Source: Pithys albifrons albifrons
Taxonomy: Eukaryota; Chordata; Aves; Passeriformes; Thamnophilidae
DNA length: 64,000 nt
Assembly: GCF_047495875.1 (NCBI RefSeq)
Contig: NC_092497.1
Coordinates: 59,495,477-59,559,476, forward strand
Direction: 5' to 3'
Both the position numbers and the translations under genes were made by a program. Position 1 is the first letter of the stretch, and the number at the start of each line of letters is the position of its first letter. Below, piece after piece: positions 1 to 12,554 of this stretch. Below the pieces are notes generated by a model, which made no database searches, was not told where the DNA came from, and was given only the letters and a program-made list of their open reading frames with translations.

Positions 1-1839
1 GTTCACAATATAAATTATCTGACTCCCGTTATCTTACAATTTTATAAAGTACAGTTTACATGCACTTACATTGAACAAGACTATCAGCACATCCTAATTT
101 TTTTTTCCAAAATGCAAATGAAGAAGTAAAAAACATCCTTTAGCTTATAAAATAAGTCCCCTCCCTCCCCCCCCCCCTCCCCCAAGGCAAAATTTATTAT
201 CAAAATGCATTTACTCTGGACTGGCAAAATATTACTTCTGAAAGAAAACATCTTTCACCAAACAGCACATATACATAACCTGATAGCCATCAAAATGTCA
301 GGAAAATCAAAAGAAAATATGAAAATAAAAAAGAGACTACCACTGTATCATAAATTCTGTAACAGAACCACACATCAGGAATACTGTATATCCTCAAAAG
401 ACTATGGGAAAACTGTTTCTCAGCATATTTCTTTAAGCAGAAAAATGTATAATGATGTCTAAAAATCAAGGATAATATCTTGAGATTCCTTTGCTATTCA
501 TAATAGTGAATCAAAGAGACTAATGTGTCCAGATGCTGACACATACAGACCAAGCATTTTCATTTGGTATCACTCTGAATATAAGGGAAGAAAAAAATTT
601 CTATACAGCCTCAAAAAAGGTCCATGGTTTAGCAGCCTAGACACTTAATATTTCCTCCTTGTGTAAGAAGTGTATGAATCAAACATTCACCCTCTCTGGG
701 ACAAAGGATGACTTTGCATTATCTTCACTTTTAATACTCCTAGAGTTATGTATTTCCTGTTCTGTATTATGAGTAGGAAAAAAACAACACAAAGCCCCAG
801 TTTATTCAACAGCTTTATTGCTCACCTTACCACAACACATCTCATTCCCATTTAAAATCTTTTTTTAAAGAAATTAACTTGTACTTTCCCTTCAGCTATG
901 CAATGTGATTTTATACATTCCCATTAAATTCCTGTACTCTGGCACATTTATCTGTTTACCACAACTTCAAGGCTTTTGAAGGGGCTGGAATATTATTTTC
1001 AGTACACATTCACGTAACAAGTGCTTTGTGCTCACACTGTTTACCCCCCAAAACAGCCCCAGAAGAGCACAGTTAATGTCCAGAAACTCCGGAGGTCTTG
1101 GACACATAACCTGTTAAACACACTGAGTTTACTTCCTTTTGCTTTATTCCAATAACATTGCCATTTTCTCACAAGAAAACATTTGTTTCATTTTGTTCAT
1201 TATTCTGATTATGGTGTGAATGCCACCCAGATACCCAAATCAATCCTTTAATTTCCTTGGTCACAAATCTGAAAAATCCGTGTTCCATTCATTAAAAACA
1301 CCATCACAACCGTAGAAAACCTTGTTTGGTTGTCACATCCCTCTCATGTCCAAAACTAATCTATCAACATTTTTATTTCAGGTAAATAACTGAAATACCA
1401 ACTTAGACAACACTCTCTCTGCTATCACACAACACCAACTCAGAACCAATCGTTTAGGAGATCTTCACACGTTAAAGCTTTAGTACATTAACAAACAGAA
1501 GAGTGTAAATGTGCCATAACTCTCCCTTTATCAAAACTTACTCTATTAAATGCATCATTGTGGTGGTGGGGTTTGCTGTAGGGATGTGCACTGATGTCAT
1601 CACTCCATCACAGAAGGTCACTTGGTTGGCTACATTGTAATAACGTGAGCATTTTCTCTTACAAACTTAAGACACTTTGAATGCTCAGGAGGGCAAAAAA
1701 ATTAGACCATTGGTGTTCAAATCTATTCTTCAAGTCTCGTCAACACCATGTAATTTTAGTGAGTGGGGAAACTCTTGTAAGTGTTGAAAATATAAGGCAA
1801 TGTAGGCACACAGTGAATGTTTGGTGATACAGACACTAA
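1..1839. other. Unassigned AT-rich 3' flank
   Basis: No exon with convincing splice sites and no repeat I recognise. A cytosine-rich run lies at 158-183. Two minus-strand AATAAA hexamers occur close together near 805-823 and could be poly(A) signals of a minus-strand transcript, but nothing else supports a gene end there. Confidence 0.5.
158..183. repeat. C-rich low-complexity tract
   Basis: A 26-bp stretch is almost pure cytosine with a few T interruptions. It is simple sequence, prone to length error in sequencing. Confidence 0.8.
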
Positions 1840-1844
1840 ACATC

Positions 1845-2570
1845 TGTGCTGGTTTCGAGGAAAACTAGAGGAGACATGAACCCAGCTCAAGAGAGATTAT
1901 AAATCAGAGCTATAATTTAATAAAAATATTACAATAAATGCAATGACACAGAGAGAAATTGGTTTTAACCCACAAACTCCAGCAGTGTAACCCAGCCCCC
2001 TGGGGCACAAACACAGTGGGGTTTGGTGGCCTCTGTGCTGAGCCCCACGTGGTTCCCCCAAGTCCAAAGTAAAAAAAAGGGGAAAAACCTGTTGGTGCAG
2101 ATGATGTCACAGTCTGGCCGAGAGTGGTGATCTCCTCCTGTCGATGTTCTGGTCCTCCTCTGGATCCAACAAGTGGTTCCAGAAGTCTCCAAACCCCAAG
2201 ATTATGTACCCTCAGGTCCAGGTGGGAATGCCCAGTACCTCCCCCAGGGCAGGGAGTTCCACAATGGCTGATCTGACTCTTGTGAGTCATGGGGTATTTT
2301 TGGAATCATTGATGGCCCATGAGCAGACATGACCCCTCAGGCTGGGTGTGGAGGTGCCAATGACTCCCTGGAGGGGAGTTATCACAGCTCTTACCTCACA
2401 GGTGTCTTTCACACCCAGCTTAGATCCTGAGGGGTCAGGTGTGCCCTGGGCAGCTGCTGCAAATGGTCCTTTGTTAACAGTTCATGGGAAATGGTATAGA
2501 GGGTTTAGAATACACAGCTTTGGTCACACCCACACAGAGATATACTGGTCCCACCTGCTGAACTAGGACA
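1845..2570 (-). mobile_element. Solo LTR, endogenous retrovirus (family A, minus copy)
   Basis: On the minus strand the element begins TGTCCTAG and ends AAACCAGCACA, so it has the TG...CA termini of a retroviral LTR. It is flanked by a perfect 5-bp target-site duplication, ACATC at 1840-1844 and again at 2571-2575. No internal retroviral genes lie beside it, so it is a solo LTR left by recombination between two LTRs. It is about 726 bp and clearly related along its length to the plus-strand element at 6172-6894. A 5-bp duplication fits ERVL- or ERVK-like integration; the class assignment is inference. ORFs inside it are not genes. Confidence 0.88.
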
Positions 2571-2575
2571 ACATC

Positions 2576-4288
2576 CTATACCATAAACCCCAGGGAAGGT
2601 ATCTTAGTAATTGCATCTCTTCTTCAACCAACTACCATTTTTTCAGGTTTCACACCAGCCACACATACACCTAGGCAATGGAAAGACAGTATGACATCAT
2701 TAGTAGTTGTATTTACCAGCAAATATCTAAAGATTGCTCCAGCAGAAAACAAAAGTTGGCACAAATAACAAAAACCTTTCCTGCAGCCCAGGTACTGTGT
2801 AATTCCATACTATGGCATTTCATACACAGAGTTTACAGATTTATCTCTTACTCCCCTGTTACAAGCATAGAACAACAACAATTCCTCCAAATTTTCCAGT
2901 ACAGGTCACGGGTGCAACATTTTGTCTGTCCAATCCACCAACATGAATTTTATACAGGCAACTGTTCAGTTCTGATTATGTGGACTCTGGTTGAAGTCAC
3001 ATGTTACAAATAATGGGATAAATTATGTCTTAAGGCAGGGGCGTAGGGGAGGGAAAAAATCTTAAGCTGCAAATTATGCTCTTCAACATGAAGCACAGGC
3101 TTCTTAATTGGTAATAGGTCTCTCATGACACACAGGAAACAGGAGAAATAAAATGAGATTATTTCCTACATATTATAGTAAAATACAAAGTACTATGAAG
3201 ACAGAAGAGCTATGACTACAACTGCACAGGTCAAAGAAAGTAATTCAGGGACTAACATGTTTTTCCTACACTTCAATAACTTCACTACATAAAGAGAAAG
3301 GGGAGAAGGTATTTTAGTGAAAAATACTAAGTAATACCACGTAATATCTAAAAACCAGCATTCTATAGCCAAGATTACAAAACAAAAACACAAATCAGTT
3401 AATGGACATCACAATTCACTGGGATACCACAAGAGCATCTTAAAATAAAATAACAAAATCTTTGTCAAACAACTCTGAATATTAGCTTTCCTGGTAACAC
3501 TTACTTTGCAATATAAGCTATTAGTTTTAAAACAAATAGGAAAACCAAACACAGAATGTCATGCAAATTTCAGGTATAAAAGGGGTAAGTTACTGGCTGA
3601 AACTATATTAATGTATCTCTTAAGGAGGACAGATAATTTAAAAAATTTAACCAGCCTTGCAGATTTCCTTTTGATATTGTCAGCTGTTAAAACAAAATTA
3701 CATTCTGCCTATAAGAAATCCTTCTAAAAACAAACCAAGAAAAAGATTAGTTATATGTGCAGGGAAAAGAAGTTTCCTGTAGTATCGGTTAATGGATGTG
3801 ATATTCTATCTCCATTACTGCCTAACAGACAAGTTATTAGGTACTCAGTGGTCATATTTATTCATCCTGCTCTGAATACTAGAAGTCTTCAAGTTTCATT
3901 ACTGAAAAATCTTAATATTCCACACTATTCTCGCCTACAAAAAACAGGTAAAGCCAGAATCCAAATCCTAACTGGAGGAGACATTTTTTCAAAGCACCTG
4001 TAATAAGAATCACAAGGTCAGACACACTTGGGAAATGTACCATGAGCTGAAAATCAGTGAAGGTGAGACACATTGCACACAAGTGGAAATGGTTTCAGTT
4101 TGATTTGTAAATCATCTTCACACAACAGACCTCCCAAGAGAAGGAAATACTTGACAATAAGAAGCACTATGAAGGGGTTTTTCTTCACAGTTTTTTTCCT
4201 TAATGAACTGCATCCAGTACTTACTAATTCAATTTAAAATAAACCACTGTTACATTGGTCTGATCAAGGAATACACCAAGTGACATAT
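2576..4288. other. Unassigned AT-rich sequence
   Basis: Nothing recognisable. A strong minus-strand donor-like site sits near 3510, but no acceptor precedes an open frame. Probably 3' flank or UTR of the minus-strand gene. Confidence 0.5.
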
Positions 4289-4605
4289 TCATAGAATCAT
4301 AGAATGGATTGGGTTGGAAAAGACCTCCGAGATCATCCAGTCCAACCCTTGGTCCAACTCCAGTCCCTTTACCAGATCATGGCACTCAGTGCCACGGCCA
4401 ATCTCACCTTAAAAACCTCCAGGGATGGGGAACCCACCCCTTCTCTAGGCAGCCCATTCCAATGCCTGACTACTCTCTCTGGAAAGAAGTTTTTCTCATC
4501 TCCAACTTTAATTTCCCCTGGCAGAGCTTAAGCCTGTGCCCCCTTGTCCTATTGCTGAGTGCCTGGGAGAAGAGACCAACCCCCACCTGGCCAGAACTTC
4601 CCTTC
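4289..4605 (-). mobile_element. CR1 LINE, 5'-truncated 3' end
   Basis: The plus strand starts with the repeated TCATAGAATCATAGAAT motif, the reverse complement of the CR1 3' terminus, followed by the conserved GGGTTGGAAAAGACCTCCGA block. It is nearly the same sequence as the CR1 copies at 23719 and 51554. The element is truncated at about 4605, inside the end of the reverse-transcriptase ORF. CR1 is the dominant LINE of birds and is normally 5'-truncated. Confidence 0.95.
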
Positions 4606-5930
4606 AACATTCCATTTATGTGATGCAGAACCAGCTTTAAGGCACAAATTAGTTAAAAACTTGAAATGCTTCAGACGTGACGAAGAGACTAAGAGGACGA
4701 GAACATCATTTAATACAGTTCTTTCTCTGTTGCACTTGTGTGAAATACATGAGTGTACACACTTTCTAATCTACTCATCACTGCACTCAGTCGACACACA
4801 GGCTGCTCAGCACAGACTCTGCTGTAACAGGTTGGACATTGTGATTCTCTTCACAGCAGCTTTAGAGTCTTGTCCCGACCTTCATAAATTGGTACAGAGT
4901 TCTCCGTGAAATTTTATGGTAAGAAGTAAACATGCTACACCCTGTGAGAGTTATTACATGAATGGTACTGGCCTACAATGAAAAAGTTGCAGGAAAATTA
5001 GTCATTAAAATGGTAATCTTCAGCATTCACTGCTGTGATTGACTACTTCATTACAATCACAGTTTGAGATCAGCAGTAACTGGTAGGAGCAACCTCCAAA
5101 TACAGCAACAATAAAAAAAAAAGCTGCAGAAACAGAGTTTTAATATGCATGTGCACAAGGACTCAGACCCAAATAACACACTTTGGTTCAACAAAAACCA
5201 AAATTGATCTTGCATAGGATACATGTACTTCAGTGGAAATCTAATCTATAGATTTTAGCAAACAATCATCTCTAGTCAATTAAAAAAGCCAACAGCACTT
5301 AAATGGAAGTTCTGCAGACTATGCTTTATTCCGTATGCATCTTTCTTTGTTCAGCTGCAAATGGTACAATATTATATCTTGTGACAAAAAATTGAAAAGT
5401 TTAAAATAGAAACTGAGCTGTAATTTTTTAACGCTTCCACAAAAACACATCAACAAAAAAACCTCAAACTTCTTCTTTGTCCTAATCGCAACAGCAAGGA
5501 AAATCAATTACCTCCAAAAAGCACAAAAGAAAAGTGTTTATAGCTGGTAGCAAAACATCTACCCAAATTCTTCACAACAAACATTTCTATGAGTTGTTTT
5601 TTCTTAGAAAACAGACCTCTGCACCAAGTACTTTGTCAGAACACAAAAACAGGGGGATTTTTTTTGTAATGCTTTGTTTGTTCTCGTAATATTTAAAGTG
5701 GTCTTCATTTTTTCTTTTCTGAAAGCTGGGTGAACAAGGAAGCTACCAGAGTTATTTGGTAAGAAAATCATGTGTACAGTAGTCTACATGGTTGGTGTAA
5801 TTTCCATCACTAATTTTGATCTATTGGAGTTAAGTTTGAAGAGTCGACTGGTTGCAGATGGCAAAAAAAACCCCTGAGAACATGCAGTAAAAAGCAAAAT
5901 AAAATATATTCAGGGAGGCACTTAAACATA
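4606..5930 (-). other. Probable 3' UTR and flank of the minus-strand gene
   Basis: This lies immediately downstream, in minus-strand sense, of the stop codon at 5931-5933. A minus-strand AATAAA is present at 5325-5330 and would give a 3' UTR of roughly 600 nt. This is inferred from position only. Confidence 0.35.
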
Positions 5931-6098
5931 TTAACGACAGCCATTTGCCTTTTTGTCATCTAGATTAAACAATTTTACAATTCCAAGGCCAAAGACTAAA
6001 ATAGGAAGACAAATCATCTCGTAAGGGTCCTCAATGATGTAGAAGAAAGCAAAAGAGTGGGAATCTACAGCTCCAAGAGAGGCACACAGATACAGAAA
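5931..6098 (-). CDS. Last coding exon of an unidentified membrane protein gene
   Basis: On the minus strand an AG acceptor (TGAATTTCTAG) at 6099-6100 is followed by 55 open codons and a TAA at 5931-5933. The exon begins in phase 0. The peptide starts FLYLCASLGAVDSHSF and continues with IIEDPYEMICLPILVFGLGI, then a short charged tail containing NLDDKK and ending GCR. The segment around MICLPILVFGLGIVKLF is long and hydrophobic enough for a membrane helix close to the C terminus, suggesting a C-terminal anchor. The other two frames are closed. I do not recognise the family. The acceptor has a modest pyrimidine tract, but the composition is protein-like and contrasts with the flanks. At least one exon between this and 8736 has not been found. 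Confidence 0.72.
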   Translation of the reverse strand, partial: FLYLCASLGAVDSHSFAFFYIIEDPYEMICLPILVFGLGIVKLFNLDDKKANGCR

Positions 6099-6171
6099 CT
6101 AGAAATTCAGCTTGTTTTTCCCTGTCATCATACCAAAGCAGAACTTGAAACGGGCCAGGAAAAGCACACTG

Positions 6172-6894
6172 TGTCCTAGGTCAGCAGGTGGGACCAGTTC
6201 ATCACTGTGTGGGGGTGATAAAAGCTGTGTGTTCTACCCCGTCCATTCATTTCCCAAGAACAAAGGACCATTTGCAGCACCTGCCCAGGGCACACCCGAC
6301 CCTTCAGGCTGGGACCCGGCTGGAAAAGACACCTGAGAGATCAGAGTTGTGATAACTCTCCTTCAGGTAGTGGTTGGCACCTCCACACCCACCTGGGGGG
6401 TCATGTCTGCTCATGGGCCATCAACGATTCCAAAACACCCCCTGACTCACAGAGTCAGATCACCCAGTGTGGAACTCCCCGCCCTGGGGGAGGGACTGGC
6501 CATTCCCACCTGGACCTGGGGGTACATATCTTGGGGGTTTGAAGACCTCAGGGAACCACTTATTGGATCCAGAGGGGGACCAAAACCTCAACAGGAGGAG
6601 ACCACCACTCTCCACCAGACTGTGACTCTCAGCTGCACCAACAGGTTTTCCACTTTGGACTTTTACTTTGGACTTGAGGGAACCACATAGGGTTCAGCAC
6701 AGGGGCAAATAAACCCCTCTGTGCTTGTACCCCAGGGGGCTGGGTTACACTGCTGGGGTTTTGTGGGTTAAAACCAGTTTTTCTCTTTGTGCCATTGCAT
6801 TTATTGTAATATTGTTATTAAATTGTAACTCTGACTTATAATCTCTTTTGTGTTGGGTTCATTTCTCCTGCCAGTTTACCTTTAAACCAGCACA
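6172..6894 (+). mobile_element. Solo LTR, endogenous retrovirus (family A, plus copy)
   Basis: Begins TGTCCTAGG and ends AAACCAGCACA. It aligns along its whole length with the reverse complement of 1845-2570, so the two form an inverted pair about 3.6 kb apart. A plus-strand AATAAA near 6709 is a likely LTR poly(A) signal. No internal retroviral sequence adjoins it. The flanking 5-mers (CACTG and GGCTG) match in only three positions, so no target duplication can be claimed. Copy-to-copy differences show both are old and inactive. Confidence 0.86.
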
Positions 6895-8735
6895 GGCTGA
6901 TTCATTATCAAGGGTATTAAAGCAAGGAGGGGATGATGATGCGAACGTGATCACGAGTTAGATGTGATTTTTTTTAACCTCACACATTGTCTAAAGGTGT
7001 ACCTGCTCAGATTATGTCCCTCTAGCACTGCATACACGCACTCAGGAGCAGCATCTTGCTGATGAGAAACCCAGGTGGGACTGCTGTATTAGTTGTGATT
7101 GGAGCCTGGCTACAATCCTGATTAACCCCAGTGAAGAACCAGCATTCCATGCAGAGAAGCTGGAACAGGAAAATCCTTCACCCACCTCATGGATGCACAT
7201 CCCAGTGGCTGACAGGGCTGTGTGAACTCCTGCACACTGTGTGACACTGGCAGGACCAGCACAAGAGGGTGCTGAAGTTCAGCAACGAGGTTTTAAGAAA
7301 AGAAAAATAAACACCTGATTGCTCCTCCCAGCACCAGCACATTCAGGGAATAAGGACTACAACTGCTGCAAGTATCTAGGTTATTATGAGAAAGGGAAGT
7401 GGGGGGAAAAAACCCACAAAATAAAACGTAAGGAGTAAGTCAGCAGGTTAACAAGAAAAAAAAATTAAAATTCTTCAACTTTGCTTAAAGTCAGTATGTC
7501 TTGGTTTAAAACCCCAGTGGCAGCTAAACACACACAGCCACCCATGGAATCCCTCACCCAGAGGGCAGAATCAGAATGGTAAAAGTGAGAAAACTTGAGC
7601 TGAGTAAAGGAAGTTCAATACTTGAAAAAAAAAAAAGAAAAAATCCAAACTAAGAAAAAAAATGACGCAAAGAAGGCAAAAACAAGAGATTTTTTAAAAA
7701 TAAATCCAACTATGAATAGACCTATGAAAACCCCAAATATATCAAGTAATTTTCTCTAGTCAAGCTGGTCAACAAGATATTCAAAAAGAAATAGTACCTT
7801 TTTTTCCCCTGATCTTTCTAATCTTTCCCAATGTAACACCCTTCACCTTCACCCCACCCTTCCCTGTTGGTAAAATATGACAATTACAAGAAAGCAATTT
7901 TTTTATGCCAGAGCTGTAAAACAAGCTATATAAATCGATAAGGGAAGATGAGTCATTACCTTACTGAAAAACACACAAACCATTGCCTGCCTCCTAAATC
8001 TTTTGACAAATTCCTTCACAAATCAGCTGCAATTTTGTGAAAACAGCAAACTATACAATATCCGATGCTCTGCATAATCAATGCATCTTCAACATCTCCA
8101 GCTTCTGGCAAAGCAATCAATTAGGTCAGCTCTCAAATAATTGTCAGTAGTGCCCAAGTGCACTGCTTAATGACTTCTGGTTGTACTGCATCAGCAATTT
8201 TTATTTACTTTTTATTGGGGGGGAGAGGAAGAGCAAGAGAGACACAGAGACTGCAAGTATGAAGCTCTCCCTACCCCTAATTATAAACAGAATCAAGAAT
8301 ATGTTATTTCTGCTTCTAATGCAGTATCTGGAAAGGTGTTAGAAATTTATTTTTTTCCTTGTTTTCTCCATCCCAAACTCACTTCTCCATCCTCGTAACA
8401 TCTGCAGAATCAGCAGAATGTAAGCAAGGACTTGGGCTTGTTTAGCCTCTCCTTGGCAACCTCTTTCTTCAAAGCACCAGAATGAGCACCTGGACAATCA
8501 TAAAAGTCATCCTGTGCCTTCCTGCTTTATCCTTGGATACCCAGACCCCTGGCTGTCTTTATGTCATTATCATGAAACGAGACTTAAAGAGTGTGTGTTT
8601 TGCCCTGCAATCTCATTAAGTAAATTCCTTCTCTTCTGACCTCCTTAGTACGAATTACTCAAACAATTAGCAAATTAATTTTAAGGGGAAAAAAAGGACA
8701 CAGTAGAGAATGGAAAATGTGAACCACACATTCAC
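6895..8735. other. Unassigned, probably intron
   Basis: AT-rich sequence with short A-runs (for example 7624-7645) and no repeat I can classify. The phases of the exons on either side require at least one more coding exon here, beginning with one nucleotide of a split codon and ending in phase 0. I did not find it. Confidence 0.45.
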
Positions 8736-8794
8736 CTAAAGCAGGCCATGGCCAACTTAGCATATGTATTTTGACAATTCTTTGCAGGGGTTTT
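8736..8794 (-). CDS. Probable coding exon of the unidentified minus-strand gene
   Basis: The acceptor (GTATCTTCTTCATCCAAG) has a good pyrimidine tract and the donor reads TTTAG|GTGAAT. The 59-nt frame starts in phase 0 and leaves two nucleotides. The peptide reads KTPAKNCQNTYAKLAMACF. Its phase-0 start matches the phase-0 end of the exon at 9873-9946. The acceptor choice is not unique, because another AG lies 12-15 nt inside, so the start is tentative. Confidence 0.58.
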
Positions 8795-9872
8795 CTTGGA
8801 TGAAGAAGATACACCAACAACAATTTATGTCAGTAATGCCCTTCTCACAGAATATCACCAAAAAGTTATTAAACTGAGGAAGATGGGAATAAATATAATA
8901 ATTTAAGAAAAGAAACCAGCTAAGGTAGAGATAGCAAAGAACTAGACGAAAAGGAGAACAGTTCAGTTGGGTGAACAGTTGCAAGCAGATTTTGTATAAT
9001 AACAGTCTTGAAATAGGTAGTATATAATTTTATTAAGGACACACAATCTGCAAAAAGCAGAACACAACTTTCCTGGTGAGGATGGGAGTAAAAGCAACAC
9101 AGGTGAGAATAAGATGCCTGTTCACAGAGAACTGGATGAGTCTGAAGACTGGAATAGAGCAAAGAGGATAAAATGAAAAAGCATTATGTACAAAATCAGC
9201 AGAAATTCTGTGACAAACTCAGATCTTAACATCTACAAACACATCAGAGGAAAAAACACTGTATGTATTAACTGTCTGGTCACAGATTGGTACTAAATGT
9301 ACCACTTAGTGCACACAAGAAAAACTGCCCTAAAATGTATAAAGTGTAAGGTCTTCCTGAAGAGGGAGAGAACACAATTCTGCAATTCATTCAATAAAAA
9401 TATAGAGAAGTTCTCTGTGATTCTGTTCACTCATCTCCACACCAGACAAATGTAGAAAAGAGGCAACAAAGTCATGGAATGGAAGGAAATGAGACACTTC
9501 AAGAAAGACAGAATTTATGAAAGATAAGTTCCAGGATCCAGTCTCTGAACTTCGATACATTGGTAGGTGAAAACATAAGGAAAAACTATTTTAGTTAAGC
9601 ACAGTTACAACCCCAAATCTTGTGTGCAAAGACTGGTAACAAACAGAGACTTGAAATTCAAATAAAGTTTCAAATTCAAACAAAATTTCACAGCAATCCA
9701 ACCTCCTTGTACCAAAAGTGCAAACAATCTAACCATTTTTTGGATCAAGACAGATACACTCCTGAGCACCTCTAAATCATGAGATAAGCTGTGGTGACAA
9801 GCCATGGGACTCCCCGACACAGTGGGTTTCCACACATTCCTTTCAATTTTTAGAATAATCAGCCAGTCTTAC
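8795..9872. other. Intron-like, unassigned
   Basis: AT-rich, with no recognisable repeat or exon. It would be the intron between the exons at 9873-9946 and 8736-8794. Confidence 0.5.
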
Positions 9873-9946
9873 AGACTTAGGAATGTTGAGGTTTAACAAG
9901 AAATTCCAAGGAGTCTGTACTACTTGGTGGGATTCAATGAATATTA
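9873..9946 (-). CDS. Coding exon of the unidentified minus-strand gene
   Basis: A strong acceptor (CCAAAACTCTCCTGTGTAG) and a strong donor (TCT|GTAAGACT) enclose 74 nt that start with two nucleotides of a split codon and end in phase 0. The frame reads IFIESHQVVQTPWNFLL followed by NLNIPKS. The composition is protein-like. It joins in phase to the exon at 8736-8794. At least one exon is missing between this and 12129-12258. Confidence 0.75.
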
Positions 9947-10428
9947 CTACACAGGAGAGTTTTGGAAAAGTGTTGCAGTCCCACAGCCACTCTGCTGAAA
10001 CAGCACTGTGAAGTCAGAGCATAAGAACACAAGCCTGGTCATCGCTGCCAGCAGATCTGCTTAATGGGCTTCACTTTCCTTTACTCTTCTCAATGACTTA
10101 AACTGCCAAATATTCCTCTACTTCACAATGAGAAATCCTCTGGAAAGCACGTCAGTCTCAAAGATGAAAGCAGAAGTTAAAAAGCCCAACAAACCAACCA
10201 AATCAAACCAAATCACAAAGAGCCCCTACACAACTAACCACACCCACCAGGCTGGGACTCTCAGCCAGCAGCCACAGTGACTACTGACATAAGTGCTAAA
10301 AATGTATAGTTGGGGAAGTACCAAATTTGGTATCTGCCCAAAATGAATATGTGACAACATCAAAAGCTTATTGGGTAATGGTTTTCCAGAGCATGCAATA
10401 CAAAAGACTGCTTTTTGAAGGGAGAGGG
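9947..10428. other. Intron-like, unassigned
   Basis: No feature I can support. It ends at the left border of an LTR. Confidence 0.5.
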
Positions 10429-10966
10429 TGATGCTGCAGGGGCTTTTGATTTTTGATTTTTTTACATTTTGTAAATTTTAGGAACACAGTAGCTTTAGAT
10501 TTTGAGTGGGTTAATATTTCTGGCTTAAGTTTAATGTTCTATCATTACCCTTGACCCAGAATGGGGAGCTCAAATTCTTTTAGTTGATTAGACTCTTTTT
10601 CAAGGTACAAGATTGGAGGATATCAGAAGGCCCAAAGAACGAAACATAAACACAGGTCAGAGTGACCCAGAAGTCAGAACTGGAAGAACTCCAGGAGCCT
10701 GAGGAAGAGGAGCTGATGAAGACAGAGGGTCTTGACGACCCCAGACCCAATTCCTGGGGTGTTGGAACAGGGGTGGGACTGGGGCTGGACTGAGAAATGT
10801 GTAAAGTAATGATTGGAGGGATCATATTATAAAAGCCATGGAAACTAGAACTGGGGGGCACATGCATGTCATGTATTCCTGTGGGCTGTAGGCCTGTTAT
10901 TAAAGAACTTTTTATCTTATCCTACACTAACTTGGCTCAGAGTCCTGCTTTGTGGGGGTTCTCTCA
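10429..10966 (+). mobile_element. Solo LTR, endogenous retrovirus (family B, copy 1)
   Basis: The start (TGATGC, then a TTTTGATTTTTGATTTTTTT run) and the body align with 56108-56640 on the plus strand and with 30320-30863 on the minus strand. Shared landmarks are GGAACACAGTAGCT, GTGGGTTAATATTTCT, GGGAGCTCAAATTC, AAGGTACAAGATTG, and TATTAAAG before the 3' end. No internal retroviral genes flank it and no clear target duplication is seen, so the exact ends are approximate. A 95-codon minus-strand ORF inside it is not a gene. Confidence 0.8.
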
Positions 10967-12128
10967 TGGGATCAGGGTAATATCCTTTCTATACACTGAA
11001 AAAGTTACATTATGAAGATTAGGATTGTATCTATATTACTAAATTTTGTGTGTTTTCAATTGGAGGGTTTGATTTCATGAGCTCTTATCTAAGTGATGCA
11101 CTTTTGTTTTCCAACTGGGGCAAAGTATGGTGGCAATTTTCTTGTGAGAAACAGATCTCGTAAGTGCCCTGTGCAAATATACCCAACCCAAGGTCCATGG
11201 AATGTGCTTTAGTGGGGTAAAGTCATTCGACTTTATGAATGGAAGGAGAGGAAGACTTAATACTTGACAGCGACTGTCAGTAAAAGAGCTATTTTCCCAG
11301 AAAGTTATAACTGTTAGCCCGAAAATGTGCCCTGCACAAACAGGAGAAAGGATCTGCCTCATGTTGCAGCGGTTTTTATTTCCTCTCTCACTGCACTGCA
11401 AGAACCCCAGGGAACTGGACATGCAGTTTATTCTACCCACTCTTGTTGCTGTAAGAATATGAAAACAATATCCCAGCTTAACTATGAAATGACCTTGATG
11501 ATCTGTGTAACAATTGTCAGACTAATAAAATTTGTAACGATACTTGCTGATATGATGGATTGCAGTCTTCACTGCTCCAGTTACCTCAAACTAAATTGCC
11601 TGTCATTATAATGATGCCTTCTGTAAGTGCAGTTTCTTAATTTGTTCCTCAGTCTTTCAACAGCAATCTCACAACAGACTTTAAGTGTTTATGGATCAAT
11701 AATGTGCAGGAATAAAATACTGCATTCTAACAAGTATTTTTAATCTTTCTGCTTATAGTGTGCCGTGACAGGGAACATAATTTCTAAATAACAGGAAAAT
11801 AACATCAAGCCTAGTTTTATACACATGCAGCACCATGAACAGACAGAAAACCCTACAGATTCTGAGTTGTACATGGTGCTGGTGATTCATGGTTGATCCA
11901 ATGGACAAAATAGAAACTGAAAAAAACTAAAGAAATGTTAACCAACACACACCTTGACATACCTGATCACAGACAATCTGTTCCACTGAGCTACTCAAAT
12001 GTGCCAGACCTGAGTTCAGGTGCAAAACATGATGCATGGATAACCAGAAGGGTTTTGAAAGGAGCCAGAAAATATTCAGAGCATTCACTCATTTGGGCTC
12101 ACAGGCTTAACAAAAATGTATCTATTAC
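10967..12128. other. Unassigned, probably intron
   Basis: AT-rich. A 121-codon minus-strand ORF at 11075-11440 is preceded by a fair acceptor-like site (TTCATATTCTTACAG at about 11448) but has no good donor and no recognisable domain, so I do not call it an exon. Confidence 0.45.
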
Positions 12129-12258
12129 TTGCAATCTCTGAAAACAGCACGTCTTAACTCATACAGAAATGCAGCCAATCTTGTCATGCCGACAGTGTCC
12201 TTCAGTATAAAGTCCTTGGGAAGCAATTGCATCTCTGCACACAGAACAGACAGTACAT
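12129..12258 (-). CDS. Coding exon of the unidentified minus-strand gene
   Basis: The acceptor (CTGATCCTTCCTACACAG) and donor (TTGCAA|GTAATA) enclose 130 nt. It begins with two nucleotides of a split codon and ends with two. The one clearly protein-like frame reads VLSVLCAEMQLLPKDF, then ILKDTVGMTRLAAFLYELRR and AVFRDC, an amphipathic, probably helical segment. The family is not recognised. The exon at 14510-14622 ends in phase 0, so at least one exon is missing between them; the ERV-like insertion at 12555-13215 lies in that gap. Confidence 0.8.
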
Positions 12259-12554
12259 CTGTGTAGGAAGGATCAGAAAGCTTTCTCATTCACAGCCATG
12301 AATGTCACAGGTGCAAAGGATCTGAAAGGAGACCTCCTCGAAAATTCCCAAAGGCAAAGAGAAAATTTCTCTGCAGATCAACCTTGCTAAAAATTGAGCC
12401 AAAAAGAAGGCAGCCTCTGATGGGAACTTGCATTTGGACAGGCTCAGGCACTATTACTGATATGTGCCTGCTACAGACACTGCAAAGGGTAACACTGAAC
12501 CACTGCAGGGAACAGTGATGGTGCTGCGCTGACCTGGGCTGGCTGCCAGACACC

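Noticed and set aside
6349..6690. 113-codon plus-strand ORF
   Set aside because: It lies within the family A LTR. A related open stretch occurs at the inverted copy and reflects shared LTR sequence, not a gene.
11075..11440. 121-codon minus-strand ORF preceded by an acceptor-like site
   Set aside because: No convincing donor, no phase match with neighbouring exons and no protein-like pattern over its length.
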